Shown here in pieces: positions 28,484 to 38,332 of a stretch of 60,289 nt of DNA. The notes under the pieces were generated by a model. That model did not search any database, had not been told where the DNA came from, and worked only from the letters and a program-made list of their open reading frames with translations. The stretch spans positions 1-60,289 of the forward strand of contig JAKSUC010000016.1 in the NCBI GenBank assembly GCA_024413595.1, given 5' to 3'. How positions within the stretch are numbered: position 1 is the stretch's first letter; every line of letters begins with the position of its first letter. Source of the DNA: Bacteroidales bacterium. GTDB taxonomy: Bacteria > Bacteroidota > Bacteroidia > Bacteroidales > UBA3824. The position numbers were made by a program, and so were the translations under genes.

Positions 28484-28826
28484 TTATTTAAAAGCGTAAT
28501 TTATAGGATGTTCTGCCGTATGAAATGATATACAGATTGTATTACTATTGGGTCTGCCCATTGAGATTTTAATATACAATTCTGTTTCGTCATAATTCTT
28601 GCCGAATACCCACATATCTCCAAAACTCATCATATCTGAAATAGTTTCTACATAATCTTGAACCTATATAGTTCTGATAATTTCTTCTCTGGCTTTTGGT
28701 GTAATTCCAAGAGCCTTTAATGCTTCGTTATTCTTTTTCTCTATTGAGAAAGAATATACCAAATTTGTCAAATTTCGGAAAAAATTGTTTCAAAAATAAT
28801 TTTTCTTCTTCTTCTGATTTTTTCAT
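28484..28826 (-). pseudogene. MqsR-like toxin pseudogene with a frameshift and an in-frame stop
   Basis: ATG at 28826-28824 opens a frame that reads MKKSEEEEKLFLKQFFPKFD and ends prematurely at TAA 28730-28728. Shifting by one base near 28733 restores NNEALKALGITPKAREEIIR, then hits TAG at 28666-28664, and continues in the same frame as VQDYVETISDMMSF, GDMWVFGKNYDETELYIKIS and CISFHTAEHPINYAFK before the stop at 28484. The WVFGK and CISFH segments with a closing FK are typical of MqsR-like toxins. Two lesions in one short gene mean that it is dead. Toxin precedes antitoxin, as in mqsRA. Confidence 0.7.
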
Positions 28827-29219
28827 AATATGCAAAGATAGTAAATTCACTTTAAAGAGAGAAGTTGTAATGATTTATTTATTGTTTTTATTAAAATTTT
28901 ACTTTATCAATCTATATTTTAATGTGAAACTTACCTTCTTTATAGTATATTTAATATTAATCTTTCAACAAAATCCATTTCCATTTTGGAAAAACATAAA
29001 TTTCTAAATTATCAATTTTATTAGTATCTTTTTCTCTGTCGTAAAACTTCATATCAATCAACAATTTTATTGTAACATTGGTTACAGTAATTTCTGTACC
29101 AATAATTTTTATTTATTTTTAGATAATTTTTGTGATATAAAAAGAATTATAAAAAATTTTGATTTTATATAAATTCACCCTCAAAAAACACACTCGCAAC
29201 ACTTTCTACAAAAAAATCA
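28827..29219. other. Intergenic stretch without a convincing gene
   Basis: This AT-rich stretch separates the dead toxin-antitoxin pair from the GH95 promoter. The only notable content is a minus-strand open frame ending at 28957 whose first ATG is at 29052 (31 residues, MKFYDREKDTNKIDNLEIY and on). The frame is open about 20 codons further upstream without a start codon, so it may be another gene remnant. An imperfect inverted repeat (ATTGG..TACAG against CTGTACCAAT) lies within 29079-29105. I see no tRNA or riboswitch. Confidence 0.4.
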
Positions 29220-29249
29220 TTGTAAAAAATATTAATTATATTATTTTTG
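29220..29249 (+). promoter_or_regulatory. Promoter of the GH95 gene
   Basis: TTG at 29220-29222, a 19-base spacer and TATTTTTG at 29242-29249 match the Bacteroidota consensus. It lies 42 bases before the ATG at 29292. Confidence 0.55.
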
Positions 29250-29291
29250 CATTCTAATCGAAATAAATAAATACTTAAATATCATATCAAT

Positions 29292-31748
29292 ATGAAAAAA
29301 TATTTTGCTTTGGCTTTATCATTAGGCATTTTATGTAATTCTTGTAGTAATGTGCCTGAAAAAGAGCCAATTAAATTATGGTATAGTCAACCAGCAACAG
29401 CTTGGACAGAGGCTTTACCTATTGGAAATTCTCATATAGGAGCCATGATTTTTGGCGGAACAAATCGTGAAGAAATTCAACTTAACGACGAAACATTTTG
29501 GGCAGGCGGTCCTCATAGCAACAATTCTCAAAAAGCTCTTGAAGCGTTGCCAAATGTTCGTCAACTTATTTTTGACGATAAATTTGCTGAAGCTCAAGAC
29601 GTTGTAAATCAAAATTTCTTTACTGGGCAAAATGGAATGGGCTACTTAACATTAGGTAGTTTGTTTTTGAATTTCCCTGATATTCAAAATGTTGAAAACT
29701 ATTATCGTGATTTGGATATTAGTCATGCAACTTCAACAACAAAATTTTCTGCTAATGGTGTTAATTACAAACGTTTAGCTTTTGCATCTTTTATGAGTAA
29801 TGTTGTGGTTGTTAAACTTGATGCTGATAAAAGTAAAGCTCTTAATTTTTCTATCAATCACGAATGTAAACTTGAAAACTCTGTAAAAGCAGATGGTAAT
29901 AGATTAACAATCAATATTAAAGGTAAAGATCAAGAAGGTGTTGAGTCTAAAATAAATGCCTTGATGGTGGTTGAAGTTAAAACAAATGGAAAGGTTGAAA
30001 ATTCTGACACTTGTTTAACTATTAAAGATGCCGATGAGGCTATTCTTTATATTGCTTCGGCTACTAATTTTGTAAATTATAATGATGTTAGTGGAAATCC
30101 TGAAGCCATTGTTGATGAATGTTTAAAAAATGCTTTAAGTCATAAATTCGAAGATGAATTAGAACTTCACATGGACAATTATAAAGCTCAATTTAATACA
30201 GTTGAGTTAAAACTTCCAAAATCAGATAGTTCTAATATCGAAACCGACAAACGCTTAGAAAAATTTAATTCAAGCAACGATCAAGATTTTGTTGCATTAA
30301 TGTTTCAATATGGACGTTATTTGTTAATAAGTTCGTCACAAAAAGGCGGTCAACCTGCTAATTTACAAGGTATTTGGAATAATTCAACCGATGCTCCATG
30401 GGATAGTAAATATACAATAAACATCAATGCTGAAATGAATTATTGGCCAGCCGAAGTTACTAATTTAAGTTCTTGCCATGAACCATTGTTTTCGTTGATA
30501 AAAGATTTATCTGTTACAGGTTCAAAAACAGCAAAAGAAATTTATAACGCAGAAGGTTGGGTTGCCCATCATAACACTGATATTTGGCGAGTTGCAGGTC
30601 CAATTGATGGTGCATATTGGGGAATGTGGCCAAACGGTGGCGGATGGTTAACAACTCATATTTGGCAACATTATTTGTTTACTGGTGATAAAAAATTCTT
30701 AGAAGAATATTATCCTGTAATAAAAAATTGTGCTAAATTTTATATGTCAACAATGGTTAAACATCCAAAATATGGATATTTAGTAACAACACCGTCAACT
30801 TCGCCCGAACATGGATATACAAACGATGGTTCTTCTATGACAGCTGGTTGCACTATGGACAATCAAATTGCATTTGATGCTCTTAATCAAGCTCTTTTAT
30901 CAGCAAAAGAACTAAATTGTGACTCTGAATTTTGTGATAGTTTGCAAAATTGTATAAATCAACTTGCACCAATGCAAATTGGACAATATAATCAACTTCA
31001 AGAATGGCTTGTTGACGCTGATAATCCAAAAGATGAACATCGTCATGTATCTCATTTATACGGACTTTATCCAAGTAACCAAATTTCACCATTTAAACAA
31101 CCTTTATTGTTTGAAAGTGCTAAAAATACTCTAAATCAACGTGGTGACATGGCAACAGGTTGGTCTATTGGTTGGAAAATTAACTTTTGGGCGCGTTTAT
31201 TAGATGGAAATCATGCTTATAAAATTATACAATGTATGTTAAATTTATTACCAAGTAGTGATAATTCTTGGTTTTATCATGGCAATGGACGTACATATGC
31301 TAACTTGTTTGATGCTCATCCTCCGTTCCAAATTGATGGAAACTTTGGTTTTTGCGCTGGGGTTGCCGAAATGTTGTTACAAAGTCATGATGGTGCAGTT
31401 CATTTGTTACCAGCACTTCCAGACGCTTGGGCTGATGGGTCGGTAAGTGGACTTCGTGCTCGTGGAGGTTTTGAAGTTGACATGAAATGGCAAAACAAAA
31501 AACTCACAAACGCAACAATAAAATCTACAATTGGTGGGACATTAAGAATTCGTTCTAATACTGAGTTATTGGCTGAAGGATTGAAAGTTGCAGAAGGTGA
31601 ATGTAAAAACAATTTGTTGTTGTCTCCAAACGTAAAAGAACCAATTATTTCTGAAAAATCAGATATAAAACCTGTTCAACTTGAAAAATATTATGAATAT
31701 GATATTGAAACAGTTGCAGGACAAATTATTGAAATTTCAGCAAAATAA
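29292..31748 (+). CDS. GH95 alpha-L-fucosidase-like lipoprotein
   Basis: The 818-residue protein has a lipoprotein signal ([10 protein letters not shown]). The opening domain [19 protein letters not shown], followed by [18 protein letters not shown], is diagnostic for glycoside hydrolase family 95. The catalytic barrel shows [16 protein letters not shown], corresponding to the two catalytic asparagines known from Bifidobacterium AfcA, and [17 protein letters not shown], corresponding to its catalytic aspartate region. Known members are inverting 1,2-alpha-L-fucosidases; some GH95 enzymes act on L-galactose linkages. With the GH2 enzyme it could trim host or plant glycans carrying terminal fucose and galactose. 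No transporter is adjacent. Confidence 0.92.
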   Translation: MKKYFALALSLGILCNSCSNVPEKEPIKLWYSQPATAWTEALPIGNSHIGAMIFGGTNREEIQLNDETFWAGGPHSNNSQKALEALPNVRQLIFDDKFAEAQDVVNQNFFTGQNGMGYLTLGSLFLNFPDIQNVENYYRDLDISHATSTTKFSANGVNYKRLAFASFMSNVVVVKLDADKSKALNFSINHECKLENSVKADGNRLTINIKGKDQEGVESKINALMVVEVKTNGKVENSDTCLTIKDADEAILYIASATNFVNYNDVSGNPEAIVDECLKNALSHKFEDELELHMDNYKAQFNTVELKLPKSDSSNIETDKRLEKFNSSNDQDFVALMFQYGRYLLISSSQKGGQPANLQGIWNNSTDAPWDSKYTININAEMNYWPAEVTNLSSCHEPLFSLIKDLSVTGSKTAKEIYNAEGWVAHHNTDIWRVAGPIDGAYWGMWPNGGGWLTTHIWQHYLFTGDKKFLEEYYPVIKNCAKFYMSTMVKHPKYGYLVTTPSTSPEHGYTNDGSSMTAGCTMDNQIAFDALNQALLSAKELNCDSEFCDSLQNCINQLAPMQIGQYNQLQEWLVDADNPKDEHRHVSHLYGLYPSNQISPFKQPLLFESAKNTLNQRGDMATGWSIGWKINFWARLLDGNHAYKIIQCMLNLLPSSDNSWFYHGNGRTYANLFDAHPPFQIDGNFGFCAGVAEMLLQSHDGAVHLLPALPDAWADGSVSGLRARGGFEVDMKWQNKKLTNATIKSTIGGTLRIRSNTELLAEGLKVAEGECKNNLLLSPNVKEPIISEKSDIKPVQLEKYYEYDIETVAGQIIEISAK

Positions 31749-31763
31749 TTAATCTAAAATATT

Positions 31764-31807
31764 AAAAAATCCCCATAATTCAACAATATGAAATATGGGG
31801 ATTTTTT
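31764..31807. terminator. Bidirectional terminator between convergent genes
   Basis: A 13-bp stem with a CCCC/GGGG core (31764-31776 with 31795-31807) encloses an 18-base loop. The A-rich and T-rich flanks make it usable on both strands, for the GH95 gene and for the convergent 172-residue gene. Confidence 0.8.
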
Positions 31808-31831
31808 ATAATTTATCTTTAAAAAGATAAA

Positions 31832-32350
31832 TTATTTATACTCACCAATTAATGCACCCAGTTCGCAGAAAGCTTTGTTAATTCGGTCAGTCATAGTATA
31901 ATCAGGACTTCCTTTAACATCTTTTACACTTAGTTCGCAAACAAGATTGTTAGTATCAATTTCTACAACTTGAATTTTGCCAGTGATTTTCATAGTTAAT
32001 CTACCCCAAGTGCTCATGCTTTGATGTTGTTCAAGATTTTCTACAATAACAACAATTTTGTATTTAGCATCTTGATTTTCAGAAACTTTAAGCTTTTTTG
32101 ATGTAGCTTTAAAAGAATTAGTAAAAGCATTTATTGACAAATTTACACGTTCGTCAAAATCATTGCCAGACCAAGTTTTGTAATTATCGTCATCTTCCCA
32201 AGTTGTAGAACTGTAGTCAAATTCGACAATTACCAGAGCATTTTCGTTAAACACGTTTTTGTTACCTTGAGTAACAGTAATTTTTCCATTTCCAGCGAAA
32301 GTAAAATTTGCCAAAAATGTTAACATAATAATTGCAAAAATCTGTTTCAT
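31832..32350 (-). CDS. Secreted protein of unknown function
   Basis: The 172-residue product has a clear signal peptide (MKQIFAIIMLTFLANFTFAG). The mature part has mixed strands and helices: ALVIVEFDYSSTTWEDDDNY, YKIVVIVENLEQHQS, TGKIQVVEIDTNNLVCELSV and a closing helix. This looks like a compact alpha/beta periplasmic protein. I do not recognise the family. It stands alone between a terminator and the far end of the CRISPR array and shows no sign of being CRISPR-associated. Confidence 0.65.
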   Translation of the reverse strand: MKQIFAIIMLTFLANFTFAGNGKITVTQGNKNVFNENALVIVEFDYSSTTWEDDDNYKTWSGNDFDERVNLSINAFTNSFKATSKKLKVSENQDAKYKIVVIVENLEQHQSMSTWGRLTMKITGKIQVVEIDTNNLVCELSVKDVKGSPDYTMTDRINKAFCELGALIGEYK

Positions 32351-32520
32351 AATGATAAAATTAAATTGTTAAAAAATCATTTTATCTATAAAACGCAGCA
32401 CCTATGAAGTGTATTAGCATAGCAAATATTTGTGTAAAAAAAAATTAAGTTTATATAATAAAGTTATTGAAATAAAAAGTTTTAATCATTTGAAATACAT
32501 AAAACATTTCCAAATTTTAT

Positions 32521-35500
32521 GAATAAATCCTTGTTTTAATGGAATTTACTTTCTGAGTGTAAAAAATAATTTTTTATTACTAGCTAATAAAAGTCTTAAT
32601 CCTTGTTTTAATGGAATTTACTTTCTGAGTAAATACAGTGCACTTTACGAAGAAAAATACAGGTGTCTTAATCCTTGTTTTAATGGAATTTACTTTCTGA
32701 GAAACCTTAGATGATTTAATGAATCTGTCTTTAGTGTCTTAATCCTTGTTTTAATGGAATTTACTTTCTGAGAAAAATAATGAAGAAGCGATATCTTTAT
32801 TGAAAGAAGTCTTAATCCTTGTTTTAATGGAATTTACTTTCTGAGTGTTAAGAGTTAAGGACTCGTGGTGAAAATACTATGGGGTCTTAATCCTTGTTTT
32901 AATGGAATTTACTTTCTGAGTATTCCATCTGAACAATTTATCAAGAAATTGCTTGTCTTAATCCTTGTTTTAATGGAATTTACTTTCTGAGCAGTGCTAA
33001 AACTAATAATAATGGTTTAAAGTATGTCTTAATCCTTGTTTTAATGGAATTTACTTTCTGAGCTATTACAATGATTTCCAGACTATTTGTTCTGACCGTC
33101 TTAATCCTTGTTTTAATGGAATTTACTTTCTGAGAGGTAGCATTTAACCATTTTCTAAAAGAGTACAAGTCTTAATCCTTGTTTTAATGGAATTTACTTT
33201 CTGAGACTTAAAAATATTAGCAACCGTGTACTATACGTGGTCTTAATCCTTGTTTTAATGGAATTTACTTTCTGAGTTAGAAAAGTCAGTTGAAAAATCT
33301 AACGCTCAGATTGTCTTAATCCTTGTTTTAATGGAATTTACTTTCTGAGTTGAACTATAGATGTTGGGAAAAAGATTACTTCACTACGTCTTAATCCTTG
33401 TTTTAATGGAATTTACTTTCTGAGAAGTATTTTACAACTTACTAAGAAAGATAGTGATGTCTTAATCCTTGTTTTAATGGAATTTACTTTCTGAGTACTT
33501 ACCAAAACCTAATAAGTTGTTATCCTTGTAATAGTCTTAATCCTTGTTTTAATGGAATTTACTTTCTGAGAATGGTATATATAAAAAATGAATTTTTAAA
33601 ATTTGTCTTAATCCTTGTTTTAATGGAATTTACTTTCTGAGAAGCTTACTGAATACATAAAATACAATATCAAAAAGTCTTAATCCTTGTTTTAATGGAA
33701 TTTACTTTCTGAGACTTACAACATGCTTTACAGTCCTATTATATTACGATGTCTTAATCCTTGTTTTAATGGAATTTACTTTCTGAGAATTGTTTTAAGA
33801 AATTACTATACAGGCAAAATAAGTCTTAATCCTTGTTTTAATGGAATTTACTTTCTGAGATGCTCATATAATTCCAAAATCTATTTATCCTTAGTCTTAA
33901 TCCTTGTTTTAATGGAATTTACTTTCTGAGTAAAGGAGGGTGTCTTCACAAGAAGAAAACACCTTAGTCTTAATCCTTGTTTTAATGGAATTTACTTTCT
34001 GAGCTATTGCCCAATGTGTGGTAGAAAATTGTCTGAACGTCTTAATCCTTGTTTTAATGGAATTTACTTTCTGAGGTTGAACAATGTTCAGAATTCTTAA
34101 ACGTAATTAAGTCTTAATCCTTGTTTTAATGGAATTTACTTTCTGAGTAATTATAACAGCCCTTCTGCTCAAAAATTAGCTTAGTCTTAATCCTTGTTTT
34201 AATGGAATTTACTTTCTGAGCATTTACAATTCACTAACTACCAAAAAGATTACTTGTCTTAATCCTTGTTTTAATGGAATTTACTTTCTGAGAAAGAGTT
34301 CTTAAACTTAGTATCCACTAATTATAAAGGTCTTAATCCTTGTTTTAATGGAATTTACTTTCTGAGTGTATTGCTGATGAAGATGGTAACATATTTGGTA
34401 TAGTCTTAATCCTTGTTTTAATGGAATTTACTTTCTGAGTTATTTTGAGGTTGCGTTTGTAAAATATGTAATGGTCTTAATCCTTGTTTTAGTGGAATTT
34501 ACTTTCTGAGAGCCACAGATACGATTTTCGCATTTCTCATAATGAGTCTTAATCCTTGTTTTAGTGGAATTTACTTTCTGAGGCAGCTTATGCAGCATTA
34601 TCAGCAACTGACATAGCTGTCTTAATCCTTGTTTTAGTGGAATTTACTTTCTGAGCAACTTCGTAGATTGCAACGTGACAAAGATATGTCAGTCTTAATC
34701 CTTGTTTTAGTGGAATTTACTTTCTGAGAATGGATAAAATATTCATTATCCTGAAGAATCTAAAACGTCTTAATCCTTGTTTTAATGGAATTTACTTTCT
34801 GAGCATTTAAAGAAACTTTAGTTTGTCTTATAGAAGATGAGTCTTAATCCTTGTTTTAATGGAATTTACTTTCTGAGTAAAACCTACAACCATAAAAAAA
34901 TATTTTTCAATAAGTCTTAATCCTTGTTTTAATGGAATTTACTTTCTGAGCATAAACGAAGCATTGCAAAAAGCAGCTCAAGACAGTCTTAATCCTTGTT
35001 TTAATGGAATTTACTTTCTGAGACAATCTTTAAAAAGTGCAATTATTGACATTGAATAGTCTTAATCCTTGTTTTAATGGAATTTACTTTCTGAGGAAAA
35101 CAGAAAAGTTAAAAAATTAAAAAATTAGAGTCTTAATCCTTGTTTTAATGGAATTTACTTTCTGAGACCAAAAAAATCTTTTAATACTTTTAAAAGTAAT
35201 TAATGTCTTAATCCTTGTTTTAATGGAATTTACTTTCTGAGAAGGACTCAGAGGTGAAAGATTATGGGAATATTGTCTTAATCCTTGTTTTAATGGAATT
35301 TACTTTCTGAGTATGCAATAAAATGCTCTTTAAACAAAGTGAAAGGAGTCTTAATCCTTGTTTTAATGGAATTTACTTTCTGAGACCGACCTTAAAAAAT
35401 ACAGCAATTACGAAATAAAGTCTTAATCCTTGTTTTAATGGAATTTACTTTCTGAGATTAGTAATAGCGCGTTTCCTATTTGTGCGTGTGTGTCTTAATC

Positions 35501-37556
35501 CTTGTTTTAATGGAATTTACTTTCTGAGAAAATTTACAAAATTTATTAAACAAATTCAACAAAGTCTTAATCCTTGTTTTAATGGAATTTACTTTCTGAG
35601 AAGCAAAGTCTTATGCAATAAAATGCTCTTTAAACGTCTTAATCCTTGTTTTAATGGAATTTACTTTCTGAGAAATCAAACCTTCGATGAAGGTGACATA
35701 TTGACAATGTCTTAATCCTTGTTTTAATGGAATTTACTTTCTGAGAAGTTTTACAATGTGCTAAAGATAATATAGAATATGTCTTAATCCTTGTTTTAAT
35801 GGAATTTACTTTCTGAGGAAAACATTGATAATCTTGACACTCAATTTTGTGGTCTTAATCCTTGTTTTAATGGAATTTACTTTCTGAGAGATTATTTTAA
35901 TTATAATAAAGAAAAAAAAGATTGTCTTAATCCTTGTTTTAATGGAATTTACTTTCTGAGAATATTAGCAAGTATACAGTCACAGGCTAATGTAAGTGTC
36001 TTAATCCTTGTTTTAATGGAATTTACTTTCTGAGTTGAAGAAAAGACTTGCTCTCTAGAAAAAGCAAAGTCTTGTCTTAATCCTTGTTTTAATGGAATTT
36101 ACTTTCTGAGAGCAAAAACTTTCACTTTGTTCTGCAATGCAGAAAGGTCTTAATCCTTGTTTTAATGGAATTTACTTTCTGAGAGGCGGGGGCATTAGAA
36201 ATGCTAAAGAAATGGGATGTCTTAATCCTTGTTTTAATGGAATTTACTTTCTGAGACCCTTGTGCTATAATTGTGTTGACAATTAATGAAGTCTTAATCC
36301 TTGTTTTAATGGAATTTACTTTCTGAGAATTAAAAATTATAGCAATTATATGTCAATATATGTCTTAATCCTTGTTTTAATGGAATTTACTTTCTGAGTC
36401 AGCATAGTGAAAACTATGTTTAAGAGTTAAGGGTCTTAATCCTTGTTTTAATGGAATTTACTTTCTGAGAAAATAAAAGTTCCCGACTGCATAAAAGCGA
36501 TTTAGTCTTAATCCTTGTTTTAATGGAATTTACTTTCTGAGTCTGTTTTTTCAGGTTTATATAGTTTTTTTCACGTAGTCTTAATCCTTGTTTTAATGGA
36601 ATTTACTTTCTGAGTAAAACCTTTATTATTGGATAGAGGTTGTACATTAGTCTTAATCCTTGTTTTAATGGAATTTACTTTCTGAGTAAGTTTCAAATAA
36701 GAACTCCTAGTAATATTCCTCTGTCTTAATCCTTGTTTTAATGGAATTTACTTTCTGAGATATAATGGAATATCTAAAAAAGACTCATCCTGGATGTCTT
36801 AATCCTTGTTTTAATGGAATTTACTTTCTGAGATAAAATATTAACAATTAAAATTAAAAAAAATGAAAGTCTTAATCCTTGTTTTAATGGAATTTACTTT
36901 CTGAGTTTATAAACATAAAGTAAAAAAAGGTATTATATATGTCTTAATCCTTGTTTTAATGGAATTTACTTTCTGAGAATATATCTAAAATTGTAGAAAA
37001 TAATGTTAAAGAGTCTTAATCCTTGTTTTAATGGAATTTACTTTCTGAGAATATCAATCTACAGCAGTAAAAAAAGCTGTGGAGTCTTAATCCTTGTTTT
37101 AATGGAATTTACTTTCTGAGGAAGTAAAAAATGCGTTGGAAGATATGTCTATAGACGAGTCTTAATCCTTGTTTTAATGGAATTTACTTTCTGAGCCAAA
37201 AATTGGGTGCACACAAGGCGTCAAACGTTGGATGTCTTAATCCTTGTTTTAATGGAATTTACTTTCTGAGTTAAAATTGAAAATTTTAAAAAAATCTCCT
37301 TTTCTGTCTTAATCCTTGTTTTAATGGAATTTACTTTCTGAGTATGGCTTATGATTTAGCATATTATAGCAAAAAGTCTTAATCCTTGTTTTAATGGAAT
37401 TTACTTTCTGAGCGTTCCAAAAATCAGTCTATCTGATAGGCTAAATCGGTCTTAATCCTTGTTTTAATGGAATTTACTTTCTGAGGCAATACAGCTAAAG
37501 TTCCCTAATGCAAAAAAATGTCTTAATCCTTGTTTTAATGGAATTTACTTTCTGAG
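32521..37556 (-). CRISPR. CRISPR array: 70 repeats of 37 nt, 69 spacers of 34-39 nt, crRNA strand minus
   Basis: I located 70 repeat copies by reading the array base by base. On the plus strand each begins GTCTTAATCCTTG and ends TTTACTTTCTGAG. The copy at 32521-32557 is degenerate at its left end (GAATAAATCC replaces GTCTTAATCC). Four consecutive copies, 34474-34728, carry A to G at position 19. All others that I read look identical. The minus-strand repeat ends ATTAAGAC, close to the ATTGAAAC 5' handle common in type III crRNAs. A good promoter in the right flank points leftward. The degenerate copy is at the far left, as expected for the leader-distal end. All three facts give leftward crRNA transcription with the newest spacers at the right, next to cas2. 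Confidence 0.99.
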
Positions 37557-37838
37557 AGCAAAATTTTCATATTTCAAATTCACAGTAAGTTAGACCTTAT
37601 CAATTCTATGCTTTTAACATTTTTTAAGAAAAAAAGGTACTTTTTGATATATTTTTACTTTACTTTTTCTGTTAAAAGTTTTTTACATTTTCCTTAAATT
37701 TCCTCTAACAAAAATTTCAAATATCTTTTTTGCAAATATAGACTTTATTATTTTCCATACAAAATTTATTTTTAACAATATTCCTAATTTTTATCAATAT
37801 GTCAAAGAACATTTTATGCGTAAATTTACTTATATTTT
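37557..37838 (-). promoter_or_regulatory. CRISPR leader
   Basis: This 282-base AT-rich region between the last perfect repeat and the cas2 stop contains no gene. It holds a promoter directed into the array and long A/T runs, as usual for leaders, where Cas1-Cas2 integrates new spacers at the first repeat (37520-37556). Confidence 0.75.
37733..37763 (-). promoter_or_regulatory. Pre-crRNA promoter in the leader
   Basis: On the minus strand, TTTG (37763-37760), a 19-base spacer and TATATTTG followed by C (37740-37732) are a perfect Bacteroidota promoter. The expected start, near 37726, gives a leader transcript of about 170 bases before the first repeat. Confidence 0.65.
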
Positions 37839-38321
37839 TTAAAAAAACAAAGTATTTTTATTTTGCATAATTAAATCAATATCAATATTTTGTCCAATTA
37901 TTTTCATACTTCGTAAATAATCTGTCGAAATAGGAACTATCAATATACTATCATTATTTTCATAACACGCTTGAACCTCTGCCAAATCACTCTTAATTTT
38001 TTCGCAACTTGCAGGCTCTAAATCTCCCAAAAAAATCGATTTTTGAATTCTAAAACATCCCATTTTTATTAAATATTTACTCACGTTTACTCTAACTTTA
38101 TCGTTTTCAATATCATACATAACAAAAAATAACATATTTGTACTTTTCCTTTTATCTTTTGAAATACTCAATATTTTCTTTATTCTCAAATCAAAATTTT
38201 CTATTTTGTCTTGATCCGACTCTATTTTATCATTAACCTTATTATCAGGATTTTGTCCCGACTCTCTAATCAATGCTAAAATATCATCAGCCGTTAATTC
38301 TTCGCGCTTTTTTCTTGGCAT
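37839..38321 (-). CDS. cas2: CRISPR-associated endoribonuclease Cas2 with N-terminal extension
   Basis: The ferredoxin-like Cas2 core occupies residues about 60-160: MLFFVMYDIENDKVRVNVSK is the first strand with the conserved Asp, followed by GCFRIQKSIFLGDL, and DSILIVPIS is a later strand. Cas2 is the dimeric centre of the Cas1-Cas2 integrase. The 160-residue length exceeds the usual 90-100 because of a charged N-terminal extension of about 57 residues (MPRKKREELTADDILALIRE and on). It could contact the primase-polymerase encoded just upstream, 11 bases away. It is the last gene of the adaptation operon, and its stop lies at the leader. Confidence 0.93.
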   Translation of the reverse strand: MPRKKREELTADDILALIRESGQNPDNKVNDKIESDQDKIENFDLRIKKILSISKDKRKSTNMLFFVMYDIENDKVRVNVSKYLIKMGCFRIQKSIFLGDLEPASCEKIKSDLAEVQACYENNDSILIVPISTDYLRSMKIIGQNIDIDLIMQNKNTLFF

Positions 38322-38332
38322 AATTTATTATA

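Noticed and set aside
33350..34255. Overlap between spacers 33350-33387 and 34221-34255
   Set aside because: They share AAAAAGATTACTT, but the flanking bases do not allow tiling and the segment is A/T-rich, so chance or a homologous motif is likelier.
33723..35715. Open frames inside the array repeating the peptide LNPCFNGIYFLR
   Set aside because: They are translations of the CRISPR repeat, whose 37 bases happen to be open in one frame. They are not genes.
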